From NCBI RefSeq assembly GCF_027923225.1, contig NZ_BSDI01000010.1, forward strand, positions 62,001 to 126,000: DNA of 64,000 nucleotides. The letters run 5' to 3'. Below the pieces are notes generated by a model. The model saw nothing but the letters and a program-made list of their open reading frames with translations. It was not told the DNA's origin and ran no database searches. The DNA is from Phytohabitans aurantiacus. GTDB lineage: Bacteria; Actinomycetota; Actinomycetes; Mycobacteriales; Micromonosporaceae. This document shows, one piece after another, positions 33,600 to 42,710 of the stretch; position 1 is the first letter of the stretch; each line of letters opens with the position of its first letter. Position numbers and translations under genes: made by a program.

Positions 33600-34766
33600 C
33601 GCGTCTACATCGGACGGTGTGGTGCCCAGGCCGATGCTTGCGCGCAGCGCCGTCGGTGGGAAGTCACGCCTGCCGGCACGCGCGGCGGCTTCCGTGATGA
33701 GCCGCCGGGCCAGCGGATGCGCGCAGAACAGCCCGTCGCGTACGCCGATGTTGTGGTCGCGCGCCAGTTCGGCGGACACCTCGGCGGAATCCCGTCCAGC
33801 GACCACAAAGGACACTATGCCGACGCGGTCCGCGTCCGGGGCGAACATGCGTAGCTCGGCAACGCCCGGGATTTCCGCAAGACCCGATCGCAGCCGCCGC
33901 AGCAGGGCCTGTTCCCGCTCGTGCAACGCCTCGACGTCGAGCGAGGTGCACACGGCGGCCAGCGCTACGGCGCCCAGGAGGTTGGGCGTACCCGCCTCGT
34001 GCCGTGCCGGACCGGTCGCCCACCGCACGTCGTGGGTCGCGGCGCCGACGTGCGTCGTGGCGCCGCCGCCGGCCAGGTACGGCGGTGCCGCGTCAAGCCA
34101 ATCGCCGCGGCCGGCCAGCACGCCGGCGCCGAACGGCGCGTACAGCTTGTGCCCAGACAGCGCCACATAGTCGACGCCCAGCGCGGCGATGTCGATCGCC
34201 GCGTGCGGGGCCAGTTGCGCCGCGTCCACCGCGATCCGGGCGCCGTGCCGCCGCGCGACGGCGGCGAGGGCGGCGATCGGCAGGCGCTCGCCGGTGACGT
34301 TGCTCGCGCCGGTCACCGCGACGAGCGCGGGCCGGTCCAGCTCGCGCAGCGCCGCGTCGACCCCGCGGATCGCCGCGCCGGGCGAGTCGGGTACCGGCAG
34401 CCGCACCGAACCCACCGGCCAGGGCAGCAGGTTGGCGTGGTGCTCGCCGCCGAACGTCACCACGGGGGTACCAGCAGGCAGCGCCCGCGCCAGCAGGTTG
34501 AGCGCGTCCGTGGTGTTCCGAGTGAAGATCACGTGATCGTCGGGGCGGGCGCCGACGAAGTCGCCGACCGCCTCCCGCGCCCGCTCATAGGCGAGCGTGC
34601 ACCTGCGCGACAGCGCGCCCGCGCCCCGATGCACGCTGCCGTACCAGGGCAGGAGCTCCGCGACAGCGTCCGCGGCGGCCTGGGCACACGGTGCGGTGGC
34701 GGCGTAGTCGAGGTTGATCTGGCCGGTAATACCAAGAACGCTGGGAATGCCAAGAACGGCGGTCAC
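33552..34766 (-). CDS. Class V aminotransferase, cysteine desulfurase-like
   Basis: The 404-residue PLP enzyme has the Schiff-base lysine in ALSGHKLYAPFG, the phosphate and cofactor Asp in IAVDAAQLAPH, and a candidate persulfide-forming Cys in DGLFCAHP near residue 345. The fold group includes NifS/SufS desulfurases, selenocysteine lyases and the ergothioneine C-S lyase EgtE. A SAM-IV riboswitch directly upstream points to sulfur-amino-acid metabolism. GTG start with GGAGG five bases upstream. Confidence 0.85.
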   Translation of the reverse strand: MTAVLGIPSVLGITGQINLDYAATAPCAQAAADAVAELLPWYGSVHRGAGALSRRCTLAYERAREAVGDFVGARPDDHVIFTRNTTDALNLLARALPAGTPVVTFGGEHHANLLPWPVGSVRLPVPDSPGAAIRGVDAALRELDRPALVAVTGASNVTGERLPIAALAAVARRHGARIAVDAAQLAPHAAIDIAALGVDYVALSGHKLYAPFGAGVLAGRGDWLDAAPPYLAGGGATTHVGAATHDVRWATGPARHEAGTPNLLGAVALAAVCTSLDVEALHEREQALLRRLRSGLAEIPGVAELRMFAPDADRVGIVSFVVAGRDSAEVSAELARDHNIGVRDGLFCAHPLARRLITEAAARAGRRDFPPTALRASIGLGTTPSDVDALLVALDSRRALGLAA

Positions 34767-34776
34767 GATGCCTCCG

Positions 34777-34896
34777 AGTCCACGCTTGTCCGGCGGACCG
34801 TCCGGCCGGACCCGGTCATCACCCGGGGCACCCCACCGCGAACTCGACGAGGGTTGCCGGCCAGCAAGCCGGGGCTTGACGCTGGCGCTCGTGACC
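34777..34896 (-). ncRNA. SAM-IV riboswitch
   Basis: Reading the minus strand from 34896, the RNA starts GGTCACGAGCGCCAGC. It contains the hallmark stretches GTCAAGCCCCGGCTTGCTGG, CCGGCAACCCTC, GCGGTGGGGTGCCCC and GGGTGATGACC, then a further hairpin GTCCGGC/GCCGGAC and AAGCG, the extra downstream domain that separates SAM-IV from SAM-I. It ends next to the GGAGG of the aminotransferase gene, so control of translation start is likely. Confidence 0.92.
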
Positions 34897-34950
34897 TTGA
34901 GCCAGCATAGCGGGCCGCCCTCGCGCGCGGCACCTGGCTAGGCTGGCCGC

Positions 34951-36306
34951 ATGGCCGTCGCAGCTCCGCCCCTCCCGCCGCCGCTGCCGACCACGCCCGC
35001 GCGGCGCGGGTTGAAGCGCGGGCTACAGATCGGGGCGGTCATCGCCTTCATCGCGCTCTGCGCGATCGCCATGCTGCTGTTCCTCGGTTTCAACATCGGG
35101 ATAACCGGCCTGATCGTCGGGTTGGTGGCGGCCATCCTGCCCGTGCCGGCGCTGGTCGCGTGTTTCCTGTGGCTCGACCGCTACGAGCCGGAGCCCATCA
35201 AGTACCTGGTCTTCTGCTTCACCTGGGGTGCGTTCGTAGCGACCCTGGCGTCACTGACAGTGAATACGACGATGTCGTGGCTCTTCGACCGCGCGGGCAT
35301 ACCGGAGGCGCTGGTGGCGGTGCTGGTCGCGCCGTTCATCGAGGAGACGACAAAGGCGCTCGGCCCGTTCCTGTTGCTGCTCAGGCGGCGCCGGGAGTGG
35401 TCGGGCATCACGGACGGCATCGTGTACTGCGGGCTGTCGGCCGTCGGGTTCGCGATGGTGGAGAACATCCTGTACCTAGGCGGGCACGGCTACGCGACGG
35501 GCGCTGACCAGTACGGGCCGGCGACCGGGGCGCAGATGGTGTTCGCGCTCTTCATCGGCCGCATCCTGATCTTCGGCTTCGCCCACCCGCTCTTCACCTC
35601 GATGACCGGCGTGGGGCTCGGCATAGCCGCCCGCTCCGGCGACCGCCGGATCCGCCTGCTGGCCCCGATCGGCGGCCTGCTGCTCGCGATGATGCTGCAC
35701 GGCGCGTGGAACCTGGTGCCGACGCTGGTACAGGTGACGGGGGAGAACCTGATCATGCTGTACGGGTACATCGGCGTGATGGTGCCGATCTTCTTCGCCA
35801 TGGTGGGCTTCGCGGTGTGGTTGCGCGGCTGGGAGGGCCGGTTGACCGAGCGCACGCTGCCCGACTACGTGAAGGCCGGCTGGCTGTCACCACCCGAGGT
35901 CGCCGCGCTGGGCAGCCTCGGGCGGCGGCACTCCGCGCGGCGGTGGGCCCGGCGGGTGGCGGGTGAGCCGGGACTGCGGGCCATGCGCGGGTACCAGTTC
36001 GCCGCGACCCGGCTGGCGCTGCTGCGCGACGAGACGCGGCGCGGCCTCAACCGCACGCTCAAGGACTCTGCTCCCGCGGTGGCCGAGGAGCAGCGGCTGC
36101 TTGACGAGATCGCCGGATACCGCAGTGTCTTCGTGGGCCGCGACCCGCAGGCACCGCGCGCCGTTTGGGACGGCAGCCAGTACCACGTGATGTTTCCCGA
36201 CGGCGTCACGCGCACGGTCGACGCGCCCGACGAACCGGTCGTGCCGATTCCGGTGGTGATGGCCCCGCCACCCCCACCGCAGCAGTACTACCCCACCTAT
36301 AGGTAG
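34951..36306 (+). CDS. prsW: PrsW-family intramembrane metalloprotease
   Basis: The 451-residue protein has about eight membrane helices. The family signatures are all present: E131-E132-T-T-K135 (EExxK), GFAMVENILYL, GFAHPLFTSMTG and MMLHGAWN. PrsW proteases cut membrane proteins such as anti-sigma factors. The C-terminal 120 residues are soluble and end in a Pro-rich tail. The substrate is unknown; an ECF sigma gene at 40.7 kb has no anti-sigma neighbour. Confidence 0.9.
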   Translation: MAVAAPPLPPPLPTTPARRGLKRGLQIGAVIAFIALCAIAMLLFLGFNIGITGLIVGLVAAILPVPALVACFLWLDRYEPEPIKYLVFCFTWGAFVATLASLTVNTTMSWLFDRAGIPEALVAVLVAPFIEETTKALGPFLLLLRRRREWSGITDGIVYCGLSAVGFAMVENILYLGGHGYATGADQYGPATGAQMVFALFIGRILIFGFAHPLFTSMTGVGLGIAARSGDRRIRLLAPIGGLLLAMMLHGAWNLVPTLVQVTGENLIMLYGYIGVMVPIFFAMVGFAVWLRGWEGRLTERTLPDYVKAGWLSPPEVAALGSLGRRHSARRWARRVAGEPGLRAMRGYQFAATRLALLRDETRRGLNRTLKDSAPAVAEEQRLLDEIAGYRSVFVGRDPQAPRAVWDGSQYHVMFPDGVTRTVDAPDEPVVPIPVVMAPPPPPQQYYPTYR

Positions 36307-36635
36307 AGGCCGGTCGCGTCGGGCTCGACGCGTTGGGCCGCCACGGCGTGCACGTCGCGCTCGCGCAGCAGCACGTACTCCCGGCCGTGCAGCTCGACCT
36401 CGGAGCGGTCGTCCGGGTCGAACAGCACGCGGTCACCGGCCACGATGGACCGGACGTGTGGACCCACGCCCACCGCGGTCGCCCAGGAGAGGCGGCGTCC
36501 CATCGAGGCGGTGGCGGGGATGACGATGCCGACGCTTGATCGGCGCTCTCCCTCGTTGCCCTCCAGCCGGACGAGTACGCGGTCGTGCAGGAGCCGGATC
36601 GGCAGCCCGTGCTCAAGGTCGGGATCGGCGGTCAC
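36297..36635 (-). CDS. Divergent GroES-like (Cpn10) protein
   Basis: The 112-residue protein shows the Cpn10 order: PIRLLHDRVLVRLEGNEGERRS in outline, GIVIPATA, ATAVGVGPHV, AGDRVLFDP and YVLLRERDVHAV. It is more divergent than house-keeping GroES. The mobile loop region is retained in outline (ERRSSVGIVIP). It may be a paralogue serving a specific chaperonin or a diverged protein of other use. GTG start; the last 10 bp overlap the convergent prsW gene. Confidence 0.75.
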   Translation of the reverse strand: MTADPDLEHGLPIRLLHDRVLVRLEGNEGERRSSVGIVIPATASMGRRLSWATAVGVGPHVRSIVAGDRVLFDPDDRSEVELHGREYVLLRERDVHAVAAQRVEPDATGLYL

Positions 36636-36780
36636 GCCCGAACGCTACCGTGTCAAGTACCTGGCCGCTGCGGGTGTATCCCTCGTGATGTGGGGGAAGA
36701 CTCAGGGTCTAATGGGCGGGGTCGGTCGGTTACCTCGGGCTAACGTTAGGAAGCCGATTTCTCCACCGAGGAGGAGCCCT

Positions 36781-38037
36781 TTGAGCCGGGTAGAGCGGGT
36801 GCGGGCTAATCTGCGCCGGGCGTACGAAGCCGGTAAGGAGTCCGTGCGCGCGCGCCGTGCCGAGGCCGCCAACGGCAACGGCGGTTACCGTGACGAGCCG
36901 CCGCCAGACGCCGCGCCGCCCGCCGAGTTGCATCCGACGACCGCCAGCCGCGACGACGCCGACGTCCCGCATGGGCTCCGCATCGCCGCCGCGTGGTCGT
37001 GGCGACTGATCGTGATCGGCGTACTCGGGTGGGCACTCCTCAAGGTGATCGCTGTACTGCACATCGTGATCGTGCCGCTGGTGATCGCGATGCTGCTGTC
37101 CGCACTCCTGGCGCCGGCCGTGCAGTCCCTGCTGCGTGCCCGGTTTCCGAAGTCGCTGGCCACCGCCGTCGTTCTCATCGGCGGCCTGGCCGCGGTCGCC
37201 CTCACGCTGACGCTGGTCATCACCGAGTTCATCGACGGGCTGCCGCAGCTCACCGACAGCGCCACCCAGGGCGTCCGGCAGATCCAGGACTGGCTACAGA
37301 CCGGGCCGCTGCACCTGTCCGACAGCCAGCTCGACACCTACATCGACACCGGGGAAAACTGGCTCAAGGAAAACACCGCCTCCCTCACCGACGCGGGCGT
37401 GGCCACGGCCACCACCGTCTTCGAGGTGCTCACCGGGATGTTCCTGGTGCTCTTCGCCACGTTCTTCTTCCTGCGTGACGGCGGCCGGATCTGGCGCTTC
37501 ATCGTCCGGCTCCTGCCGGTGCAGGCGCGCTGGCAGGTCGACGACGCCGGCCGGGCGGCCTGGCTGAGCCTGGTGGCGTACGTGCGGGCGACCGTGCTCG
37601 TGGCGTTCATCGACGCGGTCGGCATCGGGGTGGCCGTCTGGATCCTGGGCGTACCCTTCCCGCTCCCGCTGGCCGCGCTGGTCTTCCTCGGCGCCTTCAT
37701 CCCGATCGTCGGCGCCACCCTCTCCGGCGCCGTGGCGGTGCTGATCGCCCTCGTCGACAGCGACTGGGTCACCGCGCTGATCCTGCTGGGCGCGGTGATC
37801 GCGGTCCAGCAGATCGAGGGGCACGTGCTCCAGCCGCTGATCATGGGCCGGGCCGTGGCGATCCATCCGCTTGCCGTCATCGTGGCGATCGCCGGTGGTG
37901 TGGTGTTGGCGGGGATCGTGGGCGCGCTCGTGGCAGTGCCGCTGGTTGCGGTGCTCAACACGGGCATCCGCCGCCTGACCCGCCGCCGCCCCGAAGCACC
38001 CCCGGAAGCCGTCGTGGTGGCCTCCAGCCCGCCCTAG
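36781..38037 (+). CDS. AI-2E family (PerM-like) transporter
   Basis: The 418-residue protein has a roughly 75-residue charged cytoplasmic N-terminus, then two helix groups: two to three helices near 80-145 and four to five from about 230 to the end, with a long extracytoplasmic loop between (DSQLDTYIDTGENWLKEN). FLRDGGRIW and the GAFIPIVGATLSG block are family signatures. Members export signals or act as antiporters (TqsA, PerM, halophile Na/H types). It uses a TTG start, chosen because GAGGAGG lies five bases upstream. Confidence 0.87.
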   Translation: MSRVERVRANLRRAYEAGKESVRARRAEAANGNGGYRDEPPPDAAPPAELHPTTASRDDADVPHGLRIAAAWSWRLIVIGVLGWALLKVIAVLHIVIVPLVIAMLLSALLAPAVQSLLRARFPKSLATAVVLIGGLAAVALTLTLVITEFIDGLPQLTDSATQGVRQIQDWLQTGPLHLSDSQLDTYIDTGENWLKENTASLTDAGVATATTVFEVLTGMFLVLFATFFFLRDGGRIWRFIVRLLPVQARWQVDDAGRAAWLSLVAYVRATVLVAFIDAVGIGVAVWILGVPFPLPLAALVFLGAFIPIVGATLSGAVAVLIALVDSDWVTALILLGAVIAVQQIEGHVLQPLIMGRAVAIHPLAVIVAIAGGVVLAGIVGALVAVPLVAVLNTGIRRLTRRRPEAPPEAVVVASSPP

Positions 38038-38053
38038 CCTGCCCGGCTCGCCC

Positions 38054-40096
38054 TTAAGAGCCAGCGAGGCGTTTCAGGGCGCCGACTGCCACCTCGTGCC
38101 TCGTCGTGTACCAGAACGGGGGCAGCGACTTGCGGAGGAACGAGCCGTAGCTGCGCGCCGTCTCCAGGCGCGAGTCGAGCACCGCCACCACGCCCTTGTC
38201 GTCCATCGACCGGATCAGACGGCCGACGCCCTGCGCCAGCCGTATCGCGGCGATCGGCACGCTCACCGACGCGAACCCGGACCCGCCGGCCGCGTCGACC
38301 GCGGCGGCCCTCGCCGCCGCCAGGGGCTCGTCGGGCCGGGGGAACGGCAGCCGATCGATGACCACGAGCTGGCACGCGTCGCCGGGCACGTCGACGCCCT
38401 GCCACAGCGACATGACCCCGAAGAGGCAGCTCGACCGGTCTTCACGGAATCGCCGTACGAGCAGCGGGAGCGCCTCTTCGCCCTGAAGTAGGACGGTCAG
38501 GTCGGTGCGGTCCCGCACCAACTCGGCGGCCTGCTGCGCGGCGCGCCGGGAGGAGAACAGGCCCAGGGCACGCCCGCCGAGCGCCTCGATGAGCGTCAGC
38601 AGCTCGTTGCCGGCGGCCTCGGGCAGCCCGGAGGCCGCCGGCCGGGGCAGGTGCGCGGCCACGTACAGGATGCCCTGGCGCGGGTAGTCGAACGGCGACC
38701 CCACGTCGAGCGACGTCCAATCCGAGTCGTCGTCGACGACCGAGCCCTGAGCGGGCGCGGGCGCCGATGCCAGGCCCAGCGCCCGAGCCACGGTGTCGAA
38801 CCGGCCGCCCAGCGCCAGCGTCGCCGACGTGGCCACGACCGTGCGCTCGTCGTACAGGTGCGTGGCGAGCGTGCCCGCGACGGACAGCGGCGCCACCACG
38901 ACCGCGCGCCGGCCAGCCCCGAACCCCTCCGGCTTTTCGACCCAGGCGACGTCGTGGTCGGCCTCTTCGAGCAGGCGCTGTGTCGTCTTGGACAGCTCGT
39001 CGAGCACGGACTTGGCCTGCTGCTTGCGTACCGGGTCGGAGTCGTCGGCCTTGATGTCGCCGATGCCGTCGAGCCCGGCGCGGGCGGCCGCGTCGAGCAG
39101 GGTGCACGCCTCGCGCAGGGCCGGGGGCAGCCCAGCCGTGATGCGGCCGGCGGGCGTCTCGGCCAGCCCCACGGCCAGGGCGTCGCCCGACTCCACCAGC
39201 GACTCGTACGCCTGCGGCTGCACGAACGCGCGCGCCCGCCGGGCCGCCCGCTCGATGAGGTCGGGGGTCAGCTCCGCCTGGGACGCGGACGACACGCGGT
39301 CGGCCAGCTCGTGCGCCTCGTCGACGATGAGCAGCTTGTGCGGCGGGACGATGTGGCGGCCGGCGAGCATGTCGACGGCCAGCAGGCTGTGGTTTGTCAC
39401 CACGATGTCGGCCTCGCGGGCGCGGGCCCGGGACGCCTCGGCGAAGCACTCGGCGCCGTACGGGCAGCGGGTGGCGCCGACGCACTCGCGAGCCGGCATG
39501 GAGACCAGCCGCCAGGCTTGATCGTCGACTCCTGGGTCCAGCTCGTCGCGGTCGCCGGTGTCGGTCTTCATCGCCCACTCGCGCAGCCGCTGGATCTGCT
39601 TGCCCAACCGGCCCGCCTCGCCGAGCCACTTGGTGCCACCACCACTCGACGGTGCGTCGAAGAGAGCGTCGTCTGGCTCGTCCTCATTGGAGTGATCGAG
39701 CCGGGCCATGCATAGGTAGTGGTGGCGCCCCTTGAGCACGGCGAAGGTCGGCCGGCGTCGCAGCACCGGCTCGACGGCATCGGCCAGCCGCGGCAGGTCG
39801 TGGTCGACGAGCTGCGACTGGAGCGCCAGCGTCGCGGTGGACACCACCACCGGCCCGTCGACCAGCAGGGCGGGTGCGAGGTAGGCCAAGGACTTGCCGG
39901 TGCCGGTGCCCGCCTGCACGAGAAGGTGCTGGCCGCTCTCGATCGACTGCTCGATCGCACCGGTCATGAGCTGCTGACCGGGGCGCGCCGCCCCGCCCGG
40001 CACCGCGCCCACCGCCGCGGCGAGCAACTCGTCGGCCGTGAGGCGGCCCGCCGATCGCGGTCGAGGAGTGGTGGGAGCGGCGGCTAGCTCAGTCAC
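38054..40096 (-). CDS. dinG: DinG/XPD-like iron-sulfur DNA helicase
   Basis: The 680-residue superfamily 2 helicase has Walker A AGTGTGKSLAY with K68, and DEAH in LLIVDEAHEL. An Fe-S cluster site lies between them, with Cys in YLCMAR and three more in ECVGATRCPYGAECF. C-terminal motifs include GVMSLWQGVDVPG and RLAQGVGRLIRSMDD. The family unwinds DNA or R-loops during repair and replication conflicts. GTG at 40096 is preferred over the upstream frame because the next gene diverges from 40213. Confidence 0.92.
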   Translation of the reverse strand: MTELAAAPTTPRPRSAGRLTADELLAAAVGAVPGGAARPGQQLMTGAIEQSIESGQHLLVQAGTGTGKSLAYLAPALLVDGPVVVSTATLALQSQLVDHDLPRLADAVEPVLRRRPTFAVLKGRHHYLCMARLDHSNEDEPDDALFDAPSSGGGTKWLGEAGRLGKQIQRLREWAMKTDTGDRDELDPGVDDQAWRLVSMPARECVGATRCPYGAECFAEASRARAREADIVVTNHSLLAVDMLAGRHIVPPHKLLIVDEAHELADRVSSASQAELTPDLIERAARRARAFVQPQAYESLVESGDALAVGLAETPAGRITAGLPPALREACTLLDAAARAGLDGIGDIKADDSDPVRKQQAKSVLDELSKTTQRLLEEADHDVAWVEKPEGFGAGRRAVVVAPLSVAGTLATHLYDERTVVATSATLALGGRFDTVARALGLASAPAPAQGSVVDDDSDWTSLDVGSPFDYPRQGILYVAAHLPRPAASGLPEAAGNELLTLIEALGGRALGLFSSRRAAQQAAELVRDRTDLTVLLQGEEALPLLVRRFREDRSSCLFGVMSLWQGVDVPGDACQLVVIDRLPFPRPDEPLAAARAAAVDAAGGSGFASVSVPIAAIRLAQGVGRLIRSMDDKGVVAVLDSRLETARSYGSFLRKSLPPFWYTTRHEVAVGALKRLAGS

Positions 40097-40212
40097 GCTG
40101 CGACCGTACCGGGCCGCACCGACGGACTCCCGGTTATCCACAGGGTGGTTCGCTTCGGATGACGATTGGCCAGCCGAACGGCCCAGTGATTGGTTCGGTT
40201 AGGGTGCGGTGC

Positions 40213-40716
40213 ATGCCGAGCGACGTGGTCCGGGTCGTCTACCGCAAGTACGACGGCACAGCGCACCGTGACTACCCCGCGCGCCGGCTCGCCGAGGACG
40301 ACATGGGGACCTGGCTGGGCGTGACCGCCGGCACGCGGTCCGTCTACCATGGCCGGCCGTCGGTGGAGCAGATCCCGTTCGTCCTGCTGGTGCCGCACGA
40401 CGCCTGGTGGACGGGGATGTTCAACCCGCCGCCGCGCACCAGCGAGGTGTACTGCGACATCACCACCCCGGCTGAGTGGAGCGGCGACACGGTGCACATC
40501 GTCGACCTCGACCTCGATGTGGTGCGCCGCCGCGCGACCGGTGCGGTCGAGCTGCGCGACGAAGACGAGTTCGAGGAGCATCGGCAGCGGTTCGGGTACC
40601 CGGACGACCTGGTCGCCGAGGGCAGGGCGGCCGCCGACTGGCTGTACCAGGCGCTGGGCGACGGCACCGAACCGTTCGCGACGACGTACCGGAAGTGGCT
40701 AGCGCTCGTGGTCTAA
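40213..40716 (+). CDS. DUF402 family protein
   Basis: The 167-residue protein reads VYRKYDGTAHRDYPARRLAED, then FNPPPRTSEVYCDITTP and HIVDLDLDVVRR, the DUF402 core with conserved acidic residues that bind divalent metal in the characterised nucleoside-phosphate phosphatases of the family. A phosphatase acting on nucleoside di- or triphosphates is therefore a reasonable guess. The stop overlaps the convergent sigma-factor gene end by 4 bp. Confidence 0.85.
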   Translation: MPSDVVRVVYRKYDGTAHRDYPARRLAEDDMGTWLGVTAGTRSVYHGRPSVEQIPFVLLVPHDAWWTGMFNPPPRTSEVYCDITTPAEWSGDTVHIVDLDLDVVRRRATGAVELRDEDEFEEHRQRFGYPDDLVAEGRAAADWLYQALGDGTEPFATTYRKWLALVV

Positions 40717-41660
40717 GCGAGCGGCGGCCAGGGACCGGCCTCGGCCGGCAGCGGCGGCGCCGCCGCCACCTTCGCCGGGTTGAGCTGGTTGTAGACGGCA
40801 GTCACGCGGCCGTCGGCGATCGCGATGGACATGACCGTCCGCATCGGCCGGCCATCCTTGTACGCGCCTTCCATCTGGAAGCCGAGCGCGCCGTTGATCA
40901 GCACCATGGCCGTGCGCATCGACCGCGTGTCGCGGCCGAGCGTGCGGACCAGGCCCAGCACGAGCCGGCCCACCTCGACGGGCCCGTGCAGCGGGCGGCC
41001 GGCCGTCGGAAAGACCCCTCCGCTGTCGCCGACCATCACGACGTCCGGGGCCAGCACCGCGAGCAGCTTGTCGATCTCGCCGGACTCCACGGCCGCGGTG
41101 AACGCCGCCAGTACCCGCCGCTGCTCGGCCAGGTCGGCGGTGTGCCGCGGGCCGCCCTCGGCGACCGCTTTGCGGGCGCGCGACGCGTGCTGGCGGGCGG
41201 AGGCCACGCTGATGCCGAGCACGTCCGCGATCACCTCGAACGGCACGGCGAAGACGTCATGCAGCACGAACGCGACGCGCTGCTCGGGCGTCAGCCGCTC
41301 CAGCACCACGAGGAGCGCCATGCTGACCTCGTCGTGGCGGGTCGCCACGTCGGAGGGGTCGGGCTGGCTGGAGGGCGCCCGCTCCACGAGCGGCTCCGGC
41401 AGCCACTGGCCCGGGTACGCCTCGCGTCGCACCCGCGCGGAGCGCAGCACGTCCAGGCAGATCCGGGCGACCGTCGTGGTGAGCCAGCCACGCAGATCGC
41501 GCACCTCGGCGCGGGCGGCCGGGTCGGCGAGGGCGTCCGAGTACCGCAGCCACGCCTCCTGTACCGCGTCTTCCGCTTCGGTGCGGCTGCCCAGCATCCG
41601 GTAGGCCACCGCGATCAAGTGATCGCGTTCCGCTTCGAACTCCGCCGCCAGATCCCCCAC
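40713..41660 (-). CDS. ECF sigma factor of the ECF41/SigJ type
   Basis: The protein has about 315 residues. Region 2 reads YRMLGSRTEAEDAVQEAWLRY, region 4 reads LTPEQRVAFVLHDVFAVPFEVIADVLG with SVASARQHASRARKAV, and a C-terminal SnoaL-like domain carries a variant motif GDSGG and a near-terminal LNPAK. In ECF41 factors this extension replaces the anti-sigma factor and tunes activity. GTG 41660 is preferred; ATG 41690 would begin at the same spot as the divergent PPK2 start. Confidence 0.87.
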   Translation of the reverse strand: MGDLAAEFEAERDHLIAVAYRMLGSRTEAEDAVQEAWLRYSDALADPAARAEVRDLRGWLTTTVARICLDVLRSARVRREAYPGQWLPEPLVERAPSSQPDPSDVATRHDEVSMALLVVLERLTPEQRVAFVLHDVFAVPFEVIADVLGISVASARQHASRARKAVAEGGPRHTADLAEQRRVLAAFTAAVESGEIDKLLAVLAPDVVMVGDSGGVFPTAGRPLHGPVEVGRLVLGLVRTLGRDTRSMRTAMVLINGALGFQMEGAYKDGRPMRTVMSIAIADGRVTAVYNQLNPAKVAAAPPLPAEAGPWPPLA

Positions 41661-41688
41661 GGCTACCAGTGTGCGCGATGATCGAGGC

Positions 41689-42579
41689 ATGACTGAGCTA
41701 ACTGGCGCTCGCCTCCGCTCGCGCGGGTCACTAAGTGATCTGCTGCGCGTCGGGCCAACCGTCGACCTGACGGAAATCGACCCGAGATCGACGCCGGGAC
41801 TGCCCAAGAAGAAGGACCCCAAGGCGTGGGCCCGCGAGCGGCTCGCGAGCATCGGCGCCGACCTCGCCCGCTACCAGGAGAAGCTGTACGCGAACGCCAA
41901 GGCGACCGGCGACCCGCGGCGCCTCCTGCTGGTGCTCCAGGCGATGGACTGCGGCGGCAAGGACGGCACCATCAAGAAGGTCGCCGGCGCGATGAACCCG
42001 CTCGGCCTGCACATCGTCGGGTTCGGGCCGCCGACCGAAGAGGAGCGCGCACACGACTTCCTGTGGCGCATCCGGCGGGCGTTGCCGGAGGCCGGGCAGG
42101 TCGGGGTGTTCAATCGGTCACACTACGAAGACGTGCTGGTGGCCCGCGTCGATTCGCTGGTGCCCGAGCGCACCTGGCAGTCGCGGTACTGGCAGATCAA
42201 CGGTTTCGAGCGCGAACTGGTCAACGGCGGCTACACCATCGTCAAGGTGATGCTGCACATCTCGTACCAGGAGCAGCGCGAGCGCCTGCTGGAGCGCCTG
42301 ACCGATCCGACCAAGTACTGGAAGTACAACCCGGGGGATGTGGACGCCCGAGCCCGCTGGACCGACTACCAGGCCGCCTACAACGACGCGCTGAGCAGGT
42401 GCACGACGGACTACGCGCCGTGGCACGTGGTGCCGGCCGACCGCAAGTGGTACCGCGACTGGGCGGTCGCCAACATCGTGCGGGATGCGCTGGCCGGCAT
42501 GGACCTTTCGTACCCGAAGGCCGATTTCGATATCGCTGCGGAGCGTCGGCGCCTGGAAGCCGATCGTGTCCCGAGGTGA
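41689..42579 (+). CDS. ppk2: Polyphosphate kinase 2 family protein
   Basis: The 296-residue enzyme uses polyphosphate to phosphorylate a nucleotide, or the reverse. Walker A is AMDCGGKDGT (residues 85-94), the lid and Walker B include GVFNRSHYEDVLVAR, and HISYQEQRERLLERL with WKYNPGDVDARARW are further PPK2 signatures. The length and single domain fit class I or III enzymes. The last codons overlap the first of three PHO-box repeats that serve the next operon, linking polyphosphate and phosphate uptake in place if not in regulation. Confidence 0.92.
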   Translation: MTELTGARLRSRGSLSDLLRVGPTVDLTEIDPRSTPGLPKKKDPKAWARERLASIGADLARYQEKLYANAKATGDPRRLLLVLQAMDCGGKDGTIKKVAGAMNPLGLHIVGFGPPTEEERAHDFLWRIRRALPEAGQVGVFNRSHYEDVLVARVDSLVPERTWQSRYWQINGFERELVNGGYTIVKVMLHISYQEQRERLLERLTDPTKYWKYNPGDVDARARWTDYQAAYNDALSRCTTDYAPWHVVPADRKWYRDWAVANIVRDALAGMDLSYPKADFDIAAERRRLEADRVPR

Positions 42580-42604
42580 ACTACAGGTAAACGGCGGGTG
42601 AATC
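42572..42604 (-). promoter_or_regulatory. PHO box: three 11-nt direct repeats
   Basis: CGAGGTGAACT, ACAGGTAAACG and GCGGGTGAATC lie head to tail in exact 11-nt register. Read on the minus strand the cores are GTTCACC, GTTTACC and ATTCACC, matching the PhoP direct-repeat unit known from Streptomyces. The site is about 107 bp before the DUF47-Pit operon and overlaps the ppk2 stop codon. Confidence 0.75.
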
Positions 42605-42710
42605 AGCAGGTGGTAGGGGGTAGCCGCCTTCCGCACCCGGGAAGGGGTTACCTAGCATTCCCCCGAGTTCATGAACCCGTACCGTCCACCACTGGCATGA
42701 GGTTGGCGCC

